From positions 1 through 47,096 of the forward strand of contig MPUH01000538.1 of the NCBI GenBank assembly GCA_001970955.1: 47,096 nucleotides of DNA, given 5' to 3'. The translations under genes were made by a program, and so were the position numbers. Position 1 is the stretch's first letter, and each line of letters opens with the position of its first letter. Shown piece after piece: positions 29,191 through 38,052 of this stretch. Origin of the DNA: Stentor coeruleus (Eukaryota; Ciliophora; Heterotrichea; Heterotrichida; Stentoridae). The notes beneath the pieces are model-generated. The model had not been told where the DNA came from. It saw only the letters and a program-made list of their open reading frames with translations, and did no database searches.

Positions 29191-29883
29191 TTAAAAAATC
29201 CTAGTTTTAGTCAGACCTGGTTGCAAATTCCTAATAAGTTTCTCAGTCTCTTTAATATATTTCTCAAATTCCAATTCATAACTAACCAAACTGTCTTGCA
29301 AATCAGAATTTTCTCCAGTCAGCCTCCTTATCTCCCTAACAACATCATCTTCACACCTAACTCCTTTTAACCTTCCAAACATCTCTTTCTCAGCTTTATC
29401 ATTTTTCTCCAAATTTTCCTCAATTTTCCTCAATTCAGCCTGAAGTTCCCTAATATTTTTCTTCTCTTTTTCAACCTGTGCTTGTTTCCCACTAACAATT
29501 TTCTGTTTTTCAGCAACTTTTCTTTGTTTTTCTTGAGTTTCTAATAAAAAACGTCCAATTTTCATCTGATTTTTCATTTTGTCAAAAGCTTTGGATTCGA
29601 TTTTTTTATAAAATCCTGTGAGAAATCTAATAAGTTGAGATAAACGAATTGTTAGTAAAAACATATGGTTTGAGATTTGTTTTTCTTGGATTATAGAGTT
29701 GTGAACAGTTGCTTGTTTCCATTTTTGAAGAAGGTGATTAGATTTGCGGTTTTGATATGATGTTATGCTGTTGAAAATATTATCGATAGCTGATGTGAGG
29801 ATTGGGTAAGCTAAGTCTTTGGAGAATTTTATTTTGGTATCTAGGATTGGGGAGATATCTTCACTCATTTCTAGATTTGCCAT
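29191..29883 (-). CDS. Coiled-coil protein of unknown function, 230 aa
   Basis: Not recognised. Residues about 1-95 are mixed and mildly hydrophobic, with SNHLLQKWKQATVHN resembling the W-x2-A repeats of centriolar SFI1-type proteins, but only once. Residues about 100-220 are an uninterrupted coiled coil (EKQRKVAEKQKIVSGKQ and onward). It ends LQPGLTKTRIF. No membrane or enzyme motif. ATG at 29883; stop TAA. Confidence 0.75.
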   Translation of the reverse strand: MANLEMSEDISPILDTKIKFSKDLAYPILTSAIDNIFNSITSYQNRKSNHLLQKWKQATVHNSIIQEKQISNHMFLLTIRLSQLIRFLTGFYKKIESKAFDKMKNQMKIGRFLLETQEKQRKVAEKQKIVSGKQAQVEKEKKNIRELQAELRKIEENLEKNDKAEKEMFGRLKGVRCEDDVVREIRRLTGENSDLQDSLVSYELEFEKYIKETEKLIRNLQPGLTKTRIF

Positions 29884-30260
29884 TTAAATTACATTTGATT
29901 TTAAATGCACAAACTTTCCCCAAATCCTCACAAAAACTCCAAAACATATGGTTGTGTTTTTATGAATTTTGGTGTGAGGATCGCAAAAATTAGCCCCATA
30001 ATACCCAATAGCAGCTATTAAGCTAAGATTAATAAATCTATAATAAGCATACATACAATTTATTCTTAACAATATTTATCATACAATATTATCCTAAAAA
30101 CCAACTCTACCTTTTTATAACTCAAAACTAAATCTTTTTCTTTATTCTCTTATCTTCCACATATACAAAATTCTATAAACCAAACTATCAAATTTTATCA
30201 AAAAAAAAAATCTATCATCTCATAGTCCTATTACACTTCTTATATCCTAAAATTTACTCT
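29884..30260. other. Intergenic, about 375 bp, no gene seen
   Basis: Between two minus-strand genes. Nearly all of it is C-rich and G-poor on the plus strand, so it behaves as the 3' flank of the CBM20 gene. Little space is left for the promoter of the coiled-coil gene. Confidence 0.6.
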
Positions 30261-30821
30261 TTAGCATGTTTGCCAACAGTCTTCTTTTTTAAAACTAATA
30301 TTTGAATTCTGTTTTACCCCATCATCCATCTTAAAAGTTCTATTAACCCCAGCTTCCCATATAAGACAATTTGATTTAACACAAACATATTTGTATTCAA
30401 AGTCTTTAATAATACCTTCAGCAATAAGAATATTAACTTTCCATACATCCCCAGGGCTCCATTCAAGTTCTAAACCTTTTAAAGGATCCCAATTACCTAA
30501 AAAATCAGGTTCTCCTGTAATAACAACTCTTTCTCCATACAGTGTATGATAAGTTATATTAAAATTGAACTCATAAGTATAACTTGTAATCTTTTCTTTT
30601 TCTATTTGAATTGCCACATCTAATAGTCTTTTAAGTATATCAGGACGATTTCTTAATTCAGATATGTCAAACATAGAGTTTCTTTGTGATTTTTGTATGC
30701 GCTCCGCTTCGCTACGCTTAGAAAGTATTTCAACTGATTGTCTGTGCATGAAATTGTTAAAGGAATTTATTTTTAGCTCGTCTTCTGATTTTCTATGACC
30801 ATTACTTCGTTTTCCATTCAT
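30261..30821 (-). CDS. CBM20 starch-binding-domain protein, 186 aa
   Basis: The C-terminal half (about 80-186) is a CBM20 carbohydrate-binding domain: FNFNITYHTLYGERVVITG, then PDFLGNWDPLKGLELEW, GDVWKVNILI, FEYKYVCVKSN and IWEAGVNRTF. These hold the GNWDP and KY/WE-x-G-x-NR starch-contact motifs. The N-terminal 80 residues are charged and helical (SKRSEAERIQKSQRNS) with no catalytic domain and no signal peptide. It probably tethers to intracellular storage glucan, as in laforin- or genethonin-like proteins (inference); an enzymatic role is not supported. Ends in TAA. Confidence 0.87.
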   Translation of the reverse strand: MNGKRSNGHRKSEDELKINSFNNFMHRQSVEILSKRSEAERIQKSQRNSMFDISELRNRPDILKRLLDVAIQIEKEKITSYTYEFNFNITYHTLYGERVVITGEPDFLGNWDPLKGLELEWSPGDVWKVNILIAEGIIKDFEYKYVCVKSNCLIWEAGVNRTFKMDDGVKQNSNISFKKEDCWQTC

Positions 30822-31647
30822 TTAGATTATTTTTATTATTTTGGTTTTGCAAGAAAAGTTTTTTTTAGAAGGTCTGAAGGAAGTTTTTGAGAAATCCTGA
30901 TTTTTGAAGTAGGGAGAAATAGAATTTAGAATATTAGGTTAATATAAGGTGTAGAAAATATTGAGGAAAGGAAAGGTTTATGTGAAAAAAAAATATTGGA
31001 AGGATGGAGGAAGAGGATTCAATGGGATTTTGTGTTTAGATAATAATGAAAGATAGGTGAAGATTATAAAAGAATGTTGAAATTGTAGAGATTTTTATAA
31101 ATAGTTTAGAATTATTATGAGGAAAATTGTGAATAGTTTTTTAAAATTAGGATTGGATTGATGATTAGAGTGTTTTAAAATTTTACAAAGGATGAAAGTG
31201 ATACTAGGATCATTTTTTTTTTGAGTTTAGTATGTTGTAGTTATATATCAAAAATAAATATCTGATTTTTTATTACGATGCCCTTACATAAAATTATCAT
31301 ATACTAATAATTTGTGTTATATTTTCATACAAATATCCAATTTATTAAAATTCTAATTTACTAAGTTTTACCACAATCCATTAAATCTACATAGAATAAC
31401 TAAAATTTATATACCACCATCAACTAATCTCTTTATACATTCTAAACAACCAACTAATATAAAAAAATGCATTCAGCAATACCATTCTTTAAATCTAATA
31501 TCACTTTACACTTCTCCATTTTTCCAACCCACATCAAAACCCATATAAAATTCCTAATTTCGCCATCTAATCATCTTAAAAAATGCCAATCTCATCAACA
31601 TAACCCTAAAAAAAACACCATATTCTAGCATATTAACTTATTTACCC
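30822..31647. other. Intergenic, about 825 bp, with a clean composition switch
   Basis: Lies between two minus-strand genes. 30901-30960 has 14 G and no C; 31501-31560 has 19 C and no G. The switch is near 31240. No gene is seen. Confidence 0.65.
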
Positions 31648-32319
31648 TTAAGGACTATTAGGTTTATCATTATTATCATTAGTCCTAGCTGTGAAATCAG
31701 TAACAGGCACATACTCGCATTTTGGAAGAAATCTAGGCAACGGATATGCTGTAACTTGTTTAAATTCTTGGGCAACATAAATCTGATCATTTCCCTGAGT
31801 GCCCACAGGTTGAATTGAAGGTATAACCCTACTACTTAATCTTCCTTGTTCCCCAAGTACCTTACATGAATATAAACTATAAGTAAAATATATATCCATA
31901 ATCGATCCACAATATCCCATAACAATTGTATCTAGATAAGGATACACACTATAATTATAAACCCAGAAAATAACCAAAGCTAAAGATAATTCAAGAGCCC
32001 ATATAATACCAATTGGTCCTTTAAGCTTATAATAAGTATTAAGATATGGCCATTTAGGATCAGAGGTATTCAATGATGAAAAAACTCGAACTGCATTGAC
32101 ACACTCTATAGAAAACAGGACAAATACTATATATTTTATACACAATATATAATGGTATAGTAAAATACTAAACCCAGCTGTCACAGCTTCGATTATCAGT
32201 AAAAAACCTATAATACAGGTTTTGAGGATTTCAATTATGCAGATTATCCTACAGCCGACATAGACTTTGCAACTAATTGAATATTACATGCAGCAGTACG
32301 CACAAGGTTTAATTGGCAT
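31648..32319 (-). CDS. Four-helix membrane protein, 218 aa, two exons
   Basis: Join complement 32288-32319 and 31648-32272 around a 15-nt intron. Without the intron the protein would lack its ATG and first helix (a GTG at 32184 would be the only start). Exon 1 encodes MPIKPCAYCC. Hydrophobic segments lie at about 20-45, 48-65, 95-115 and 125-145, followed by a soluble Pro-rich tail with YVPVTDF. The Cys-rich start (CAYCCICKVYVGC) may be palmitoylated (inference). The family is not recognised; the topology resembles small tetraspan proteins. Stop TAA. Confidence 0.82.
32273..32287 (-). other. 15-nt intron in the tetraspan gene
   Basis: Sense sequence gtaatattcaattag. It splits the codon after MPIKPCAYCC and joins the frame to CKVYVGCRIICIIEIL. 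Confidence 0.9.
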
Positions 32320-32591
32320 ATTTTATTTTATATACATATAATGAGTTTATTGTAAGAAAAATTTTAATTTTTTGTATGAGAATATAAATTTAGACTACAA
32401 AAGTTAGAAGAAGAAAAATTTTAGTGAATATTCCAAGTATAGAAATTGGGGAATATGAAAACAATGAAGAAAATGTAAAATATGAAAGGGAATGTTAATG
32501 CATAAGGAAAAAAACTGTTAAGGAGGAGGTTTTGAATAAAAGGTTACAAGAATTTCATATCGAAAATGCATGATTATTTTTACTATAAAAG

Positions 32592-33200
32592 TTATCCACT
32601 AAAGCTATGGTTTCTCCTTGTAGAAGTCCTAGCTCTTATTTTTAAGAACTTTTTCATTTTAAACAAGCCTTTCTGTTCATCAAAACGTGACTTTTTCGGA
32701 GTTTCAGCAAAGAGTCTTCGACGATTAGGGTTTTTTTCTTTATCTGAATAAGCGAAATGTTTATCTACAATAGCTTGTAGACCATAAAAGTTTCCAATAA
32801 CAGCTTTGATTGGCGTACTTGGTCTTAATGGCATCCCATAAACATGATCAGGATTATCAAATGTATATTTTGGTTCTTCACTACTAAGACGTCGACAAAT
32901 AACAGTTTTTCTATATAATCGTTGTTGTGGGGCTGTAACTTGTTTTTTTGCTATACTCATTATATTGAGTTTTTTAAAGTCTTGATCAAGGATTTTTTTT
33001 GGCTTTCTGATATTTTCAGCCCATGCTGATATTACATCACCTGCATTTTCATGATCTTTGCTTATATGCATCCCATAAGAAAAGTCTGTAGATGGTAAAG
33101 TTCTGGTATTTGGCTTACTTTTACCCACATCATCTTTGATTATAAGGCAATTTCTTGTACTTTGGATTTTGTTGTAGAAATTGTGACTTGTGTCTAACAT
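32592..33200 (-). CDS. CFAP77-like (DUF4483) axonemal protein, 202 aa
   Basis: Matches the CFAP77 family pattern from memory. RTLPSTDFSYGMHI corresponds to the LP-x3-F-x-YG block, GDVISAWAEN to the G-x2-E/S-x-I-x2-W block, DFKKLNIMSIAK to the DF-x2-LN block, and VYGMPLRPSTPIKAVIGNFYG to the FG-x-P-x-RPSTP-x3-V motif. CFAP77 is a microtubule inner or seam-associated protein of ciliary doublets. The C terminus is very basic (KFLKIRARTSTRRNHS). Together with the PGPG-repeat gene this is the second axonemal gene in the window. Stop TAA. Confidence 0.72.
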   Translation of the reverse strand: MLDTSHNFYNKIQSTRNCLIIKDDVGKSKPNTRTLPSTDFSYGMHISKDHENAGDVISAWAENIRKPKKILDQDFKKLNIMSIAKKQVTAPQQRLYRKTVICRRLSSEEPKYTFDNPDHVYGMPLRPSTPIKAVIGNFYGLQAIVDKHFAYSDKEKNPNRRRLFAETPKKSRFDEQKGLFKMKKFLKIRARTSTRRNHSFSG

Positions 33201-33886
33201 TTTAGGGTATTATGGATGAAGAGTTTATAAAGAGGAAATATACGATTTTTTATATGGAAGATATGAGATTTTATGTTTGAGGTATGGATTTTTATTGTGC
33301 CTGTTTAGGGAATATGCTTTTATTTTTAGGTTTAGGGTATATATTGGGTTATTTGAGAAATATGAAAAGGGTATATGAAGTTATGAAAGATGATGAGATA
33401 TATTTTATTGTTTATTGTCATATAGATATAAAGAATACTTTTTTGTATGTGATAAAATAATTGAGATTATGATTTAAAATATAAGTGAATATAATGGTGT
33501 TCATGGGTACATATTTTTATATTTATTAAATATGAATTGAATTAATAATACACATGTAAATTATAGGGTTCATATAATTATATCGAATAAATCATATTGT
33601 CTTATATAAATTATTATATGAATACTGATTGCTAACATTATATTACTTTAGTTTCTTGTCATCTTTTGTATAAAATTTTAGTTTCAAATGTTTTTCCTTT
33701 ATAGTATTAAGAATGTGTTTTATCATAAATAAATTATATAAATTCCTGAAAGTACTATTACTAAATGTTATTTAAGATAAAAATTTCTCCTTTAGCAAAA
33801 TTTTTCATATTCAATATAAGAATAAATATGCATTAAAGTATATAGACAAGTTTTGTTTTAGACTTATTTGTATTTATTACTTATAT
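33201..33886. promoter_or_regulatory. Divergent intergenic, about 685 bp
   Basis: Upstream of both the CFAP77-like gene (-) and a basic-protein gene (+). 33201-33470 is G-rich and C-poor on the plus strand; the rest is very AT-rich with scattered C. No specific element is recognised. Confidence 0.5.
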
Positions 33887-34321
33887 ATGGAATACAATCT
33901 CAAGCAGCATTTGGGAAAGAGTTCAGGCGAACCTGCAGATAAATACGGCTGCCATTTCGAATTCCAAGACCTATTTCAAAGACTGACGATCCTGAAAAAG
34001 CAACGCGAAAGACAAGGTAACAACATAATTTTCAAGAGCTTCGACAAAGACTACCGAAAAAGTCCCCCATCAAATCTAAAGTCCCGTCACAAATCCAAAA
34101 GCACTCTTCGAAGTAATTCCGCAAACAAAAACTCAAAAAGAGGAGTCAGCTCTGACTTTATGAAAATAAGCAAAATCTACTCTCCTACTATAAAAAAGAC
34201 TCAAAAAAAAATCCAATCGCCTGAAAGGTTTTTAGGAACAATAAAATTTCCTACTTCGATTTTAGTTACGAATACTTTAAAAAAAAGGATATCAAGATCA
34301 AGAGTGTATAATAACAGTTAA
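33887..34321 (+). CDS. Basic protein of unknown function, 144 aa
   Basis: Not recognised. It is Lys/Arg/Ser-rich, with SRHKSKSTLRSNSANKNSKR and PTIKKTQKKIQSPERF giving SP sites and nuclear-localisation-like clusters. Only the N-terminal 45 residues (HFEFQDLFQRLTILKKQRER) look structured. The 5' part has higher GC than the 3' part. A cytoskeletal or nuclear binding protein is possible. Stop TAA; another plus-strand gene follows 165 bp later. Confidence 0.7.
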   Translation: MEYNLKQHLGKSSGEPADKYGCHFEFQDLFQRLTILKKQRERQGNNIIFKSFDKDYRKSPPSNLKSRHKSKSTLRSNSANKNSKRGVSSDFMKISKIYSPTIKKTQKKIQSPERFLGTIKFPTSILVTNTLKKRISRSRVYNNS

Positions 34322-34486
34322 ATAATAAAAAACTCAATACACAAATTGGGTTATTTGGAGAATAGAATAACATTTGAAATTTTAGATGGATTAAATATGT
34401 TGTAAAAATGTATTGGAAAATTATGTTACTAAGAAAGAGATTTTAAATTGAATTTTATTTAGAAGATAAGGTTTTATAATTAATTA

Positions 34487-34786
34487 ATGGCTGACCTTAG
34501 TGCTGAAGAAGTTCAACGAGTCAAGGATTTACTTAATAGCTTTTACGTAAACGGAGATTCAAGTGTTGTTGCAGAACTCTTCGGGATAATAGATCGAGAT
34601 GGAAGTGGGTCTTTAGAAGCTGATGAACTTGAGCCTATTATAACAGCAGTAACAGGGAAACAACTAGGAGCAGGGGAACTTGAGGCTATAATCAAAGCTG
34701 CTGATGAAGATGGCAACAGCACAATTGAACTTAATGAGTTCGAAGGTCTGCTAAACAACGCACAAGTTAAAGCTCTTCTTACTTAA
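34487..34786 (+). CDS. Small EF-hand calcium-binding protein, 99 aa
   Basis: Two intact EF-hand loops: DRDGSGSLEADE (36-47) and DEDGNSTIELNE (73-84). Both have Asp or Asn at positions 1, 3 and 5 and Glu at 12, so calcium binding is expected. It is half the size of calmodulin and contains one EF-hand pair. The leading helix LSAEEVQRVKDLLNSFYVN may be a degenerate hand. Codon use is richer in GC than neighbouring genes, which suggests high expression (inference). It could act as a calcium buffer or sensor in contraction. Stop TAA. Confidence 0.88.
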   Translation: MADLSAEEVQRVKDLLNSFYVNGDSSVVAELFGIIDRDGSGSLEADELEPIITAVTGKQLGAGELEAIIKAADEDGNSTIELNEFEGLLNNAQVKALLT

Positions 34787-35718
34787 GTACCTAATATAGG
34801 AAATAAAGTTTAGAAATCTAGTTTTTAGCTTATTGTTACTGTAAAATCTGAATATAAGCACCAAATATATATGAGATTTCATTGACTTATGAAGTTTAGA
34901 ATATCAATCTGGAGTACTTTATTTACAAATCATCCTACAACCAAATACAAATCAAATGACATCTTATACAAACTTTAGTATTTATAGTAATTCTCGTATA
35001 CTTTTATATAATACATCAGAATAAAGTTATAAAAGACTATTAAAAACAAAATCGTATAGATTTATTCAAAGTTCTCTTATATTATATAGCTTTTACCAAA
35101 TATTTTATATGATGATTTTTATTTATTACAATATGATGAATATAAACTTTTAGTTTATTAAAATTGGAATGTAATATGAGTAGTAGTTTTTAAAGCTAAT
35201 TTTAATAGTTTTTAGATTTCATGGTTTTCAATATGATGATTTGATGAAATTTTAGGTTTATTTTTATAGTTGAAATTGTAGGTATAAGCAATTGTCTATA
35301 GCATAAGTTTTTATGGTAAGATTTGATAGGGTAGTTTAATAAAACGATTTAGGTGTTAACTTTAGCTTGATTTTTGACATAAATAATAATGTGAATTTTA
35401 ATAGAAAAAAAAATCTGTATACAAGCTTTCATATTTCCAATACAACCTAATCATTTTATTATATAAGCACCCACTTGATTTATACAATCATCTATATTAA
35501 AACTAAAACCAATCATTAAATTCCACACAAAAGCATATTTCTAAACAAAAACAACATAAAAATACACATAAAACCTATATCACAATTCCTAAATACCTCT
35601 ATACAATTTATTCATAAAATTTCCATATAAAAACTGTCAAATTTATCAATACATATCATATACTAGGATTTTTATATTATTTCAATAACATATCCTAAGT
35701 AAAATAATTAAACTTATC
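34787..35718. other. Intergenic, about 930 bp, no gene seen
   Basis: AT-rich and between two plus-strand genes. The first 600 bp favour G over C; from about 35410 the sequence is C-rich and nearly G-free up to the UFD1-like gene. Confidence 0.6.
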
Positions 35719-36909
35719 ATGGACGTGCATTATTCTAAGCACTTTAAGCATATTTTGCCAATATCTCTTCATTCTCTCTACACTCGTGACCTTGAATTTT
35801 CTGACAAAATAATCATGCCTCGTTCAATATGCAAAGAACTCGTAAGAGCTAAATTCCCTTTTCCCCCACAGTTAATCCTAGTTCCCCAGCGTCCATTTAA
35901 CAACAGTATCTATTGTACAGTTCTAGACTTTTCAGCTGAAGAAGATCATCTATACCTTCCTTATTGGATGCTCCGAGAATTAGGATATAAAGTCCTTAAC
36001 TCCAATAAAACCCCAAAACGAAGCCCAAAAAGTGGTTATGGAGTAACAGCAAATTCTATAGGTCACAATACAAATTCATCTAATCTATGCTATTCAATAA
36101 TGAAATGCCGAGTTATTGAATATTATTCTTTTACTGAAGTTAATCAAGAAATTCTTCAACATGAACTAATGAAATATATGTTTATAAGACAAGATAGTGA
36201 AGTTAGTGTGCTTATAAATGAACAAATTATTATAATAAAAATACTTAAAGTGATACCAGGACCTATAGCTACAACAGATGGGAAATTTGAATTGTTACGT
36301 ATAGAAAATGTTCCTATTAAAATGAAAACTGTATGTGAAGAAACTAGTCTTATGGAAAACTTTAAGAGTAGACTTGAAAAGTTCCCAGTTTTTAAGAAAA
36401 AACTTCCTAAGTTTTTGGTTGAGATTATTAGGAAAAAAGAAAGCTTGAAAAATGATGGGGTTAATGAAACGAATAGGCTGGTTAAAAGGAAGATTTATCA
36501 TAAAAAAATGTACTCTTATGAACCTATTGAGTCACAAGGAACTACGCATTCGAATTCGAGTACACCTGATTTATTGAAGAAGTCTTTGAAGGTCAATAGG
36601 AAGTTGCTTGAAGTTGGTAAATCGATGGATGACCAAATAAATGTGCTTCCTCCTATATTAAATGTCCCGAAGAAAATTAAAATAAACTCCCCACAGCTTT
36701 TGACAATCGCAGTCCCATCTTTAACCCCGCAATTCAAACATAAAACTCCAAGCCACTCTTTGAAACTCTCAGGATGGTCAAAACCTCGTAAAAATCGTTC
36801 AAATACCCCTTACCTTTCTGACCTAAATAAATTTGATCTAAGCACAAGTATGTCAACTTACTCATACAACGAAGATTACAAATATATAAAAGGGGTAAAA
36901 ATTCTCTAA
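35719..36909 (+). CDS. UFD1-like protein, 396 aa
   Basis: Residues about 1-205 follow the UFD1 N-terminal double-psi barrel: LEFSDKIIMPRSICKELV (KIIMP signature), then VLDFSAEEDHLYLPYWMLRE (the LxF-x-A-x-E-x-x-YLPYWM block). The EVSVLINEQIIIIKILKVIP segment matches the second subdomain. An insert of about 35 residues (SNKTPKRSPKSGYG) divides the barrel, and the C-terminal half (about 215-396) is basic, serine-rich and unlike canonical UFD1. UFD1 works with Npl4 and Cdc48 on ubiquitinated clients; this copy is divergent, so a changed function is possible. Strand composition flips near 36640. Stop TAA; 57 bp from a convergent gene. Confidence 0.85.
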   Translation: MDVHYSKHFKHILPISLHSLYTRDLEFSDKIIMPRSICKELVRAKFPFPPQLILVPQRPFNNSIYCTVLDFSAEEDHLYLPYWMLRELGYKVLNSNKTPKRSPKSGYGVTANSIGHNTNSSNLCYSIMKCRVIEYYSFTEVNQEILQHELMKYMFIRQDSEVSVLINEQIIIIKILKVIPGPIATTDGKFELLRIENVPIKMKTVCEETSLMENFKSRLEKFPVFKKKLPKFLVEIIRKKESLKNDGVNETNRLVKRKIYHKKMYSYEPIESQGTTHSNSSTPDLLKKSLKVNRKLLEVGKSMDDQINVLPPILNVPKKIKINSPQLLTIAVPSLTPQFKHKTPSHSLKLSGWSKPRKNRSNTPYLSDLNKFDLSTSMSTYSYNEDYKYIKGVKIL

Positions 36910-36966
36910 TTTTTAATTGTAAATCACAAGTATTTTTTATAATTTTAAAACTCATTATTACATTTC

Positions 36967-37824
36967 TTAGTTATTATCAGCAGCAGCTTTAGAAAATTCA
37001 AATTGCTTAGCATTTCCAGGTTTAGGAGAGTTTAGTTCAGAACGTTCATATAAATAATTATCCATTATAAGGTTGATGTTTTTTGGGCTTAATTCTAAGT
37101 TTTCAGTCCCAAGTCGTCTTAGTACTTCAGTTACATCATCAACTTGGTCAAGTATTTCAAGTATTTTATGTACTTCTTGAAGTTTAATATCGTTTTTATC
37201 ATCAAACCATGAGGTTATAGCTAAAGCATTATATGGATGCATAGAATAACTCATTGGAGAATTATCGACTATTATAACCTTTTTTAGGTCACGGCCTAAG
37301 AGTGAGAGATTTTTTATATAGCTTCCATTAGAATTTATGCAATCGTTTCTGAAAAGTCTACTTTTGACTACATGATGCTTGTCTATGAAGTCTATTACTG
37401 GATCTGCATAAGCTTTTAGACTTGCTGTGAAAATTACTACTTCAAACAATTTGCCCATGTTTATTAAGAAATCTTCTGCACCTGGACGTATTAAAACATA
37501 GATATCAACTAAATTCGTATCAATAGTAATCGTCAATTTTAAATCGCATTTTTCTATTGGTTGTAACGAGCTGTGAACCAAAGTTTCATCAAGATCAAGG
37601 ATTAAAGTCTTTTTACCTTGAATATTATGAGGTGGGAGTAGGGTAATTTCCTCAGAACTCGCTTTGTGTCGAACAATAAAGCATGAGCACAGTTTAGAAA
37701 ATACTCTTACTATACAAGACTTTCTTGTTTTACTATGACATTGATGTATGCTATTCAAAGAGTTTTCATCGCAAGGCATAATAATCTGTCTATTTTCGTT
37801 AGCATTTTGCAAAGATGTACTCAT
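36967..37824 (-). CDS. SCP/FCP1-type HAD phosphatase, 285 aa
   Basis: Residues about 68-245 form an FCP1/CTDSP catalytic domain: DLDETLVHS with the nucleophile Asp77 and acid/base Asp79 (DxDxT), then LIRPGAEDFL, EVVIFTASLKAYADPVID (motif II Thr/Ser), and VDNSP with ITSWFDDKND (acidic Mg site). All key residues are present. Substrates could be RNA polymerase II CTD phosphoserines or other Ser-phosphorylated proteins; a Dullard-like role is not excluded. The N terminus has a Cys cluster (SCIVRVFSKLCSCFIVRH) that may anchor it to a membrane (inference). Stop TAA. Confidence 0.93.
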   Translation of the reverse strand: MSTSLQNANENRQIIMPCDENSLNSIHQCHSKTRKSCIVRVFSKLCSCFIVRHKASSEEITLLPPHNIQGKKTLILDLDETLVHSSLQPIEKCDLKLTITIDTNLVDIYVLIRPGAEDFLINMGKLFEVVIFTASLKAYADPVIDFIDKHHVVKSRLFRNDCINSNGSYIKNLSLLGRDLKKVIIVDNSPMSYSMHPYNALAITSWFDDKNDIKLQEVHKILEILDQVDDVTEVLRRLGTENLELSPKNINLIMDNYLYERSELNSPKPGNAKQFEFSKAAADNN

Positions 37825-38052
37825 ATTATATATAAACTAAACCCATTCAACAAATTTCTATACCAATCCTTACAATCAATCCAAAAGAGTCAACAATCCT
37901 AAATATCTGTTTTCTTTTAAATTTTCTTATAAAACATTTTTTACTCAACTCTTTCTACCTCAAAATCCCTCAATGGCTTTTTTTTACTATATACTTGCAT
38001 TATTTTAACAGTTTTCATAATATTATTTCTATAATGATAGTTAATAATAATC

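Noticed and set aside
29191-29883. SFI1/centrin-binding repeat protein
   Set aside because: Only one W-x2-A-type segment is visible; the family needs many.
32182-32184. GTG start for the tetraspan protein
   Set aside because: A 15-nt intron at 32273-32287 joins an upstream ATG and adds a first hydrophobic segment.
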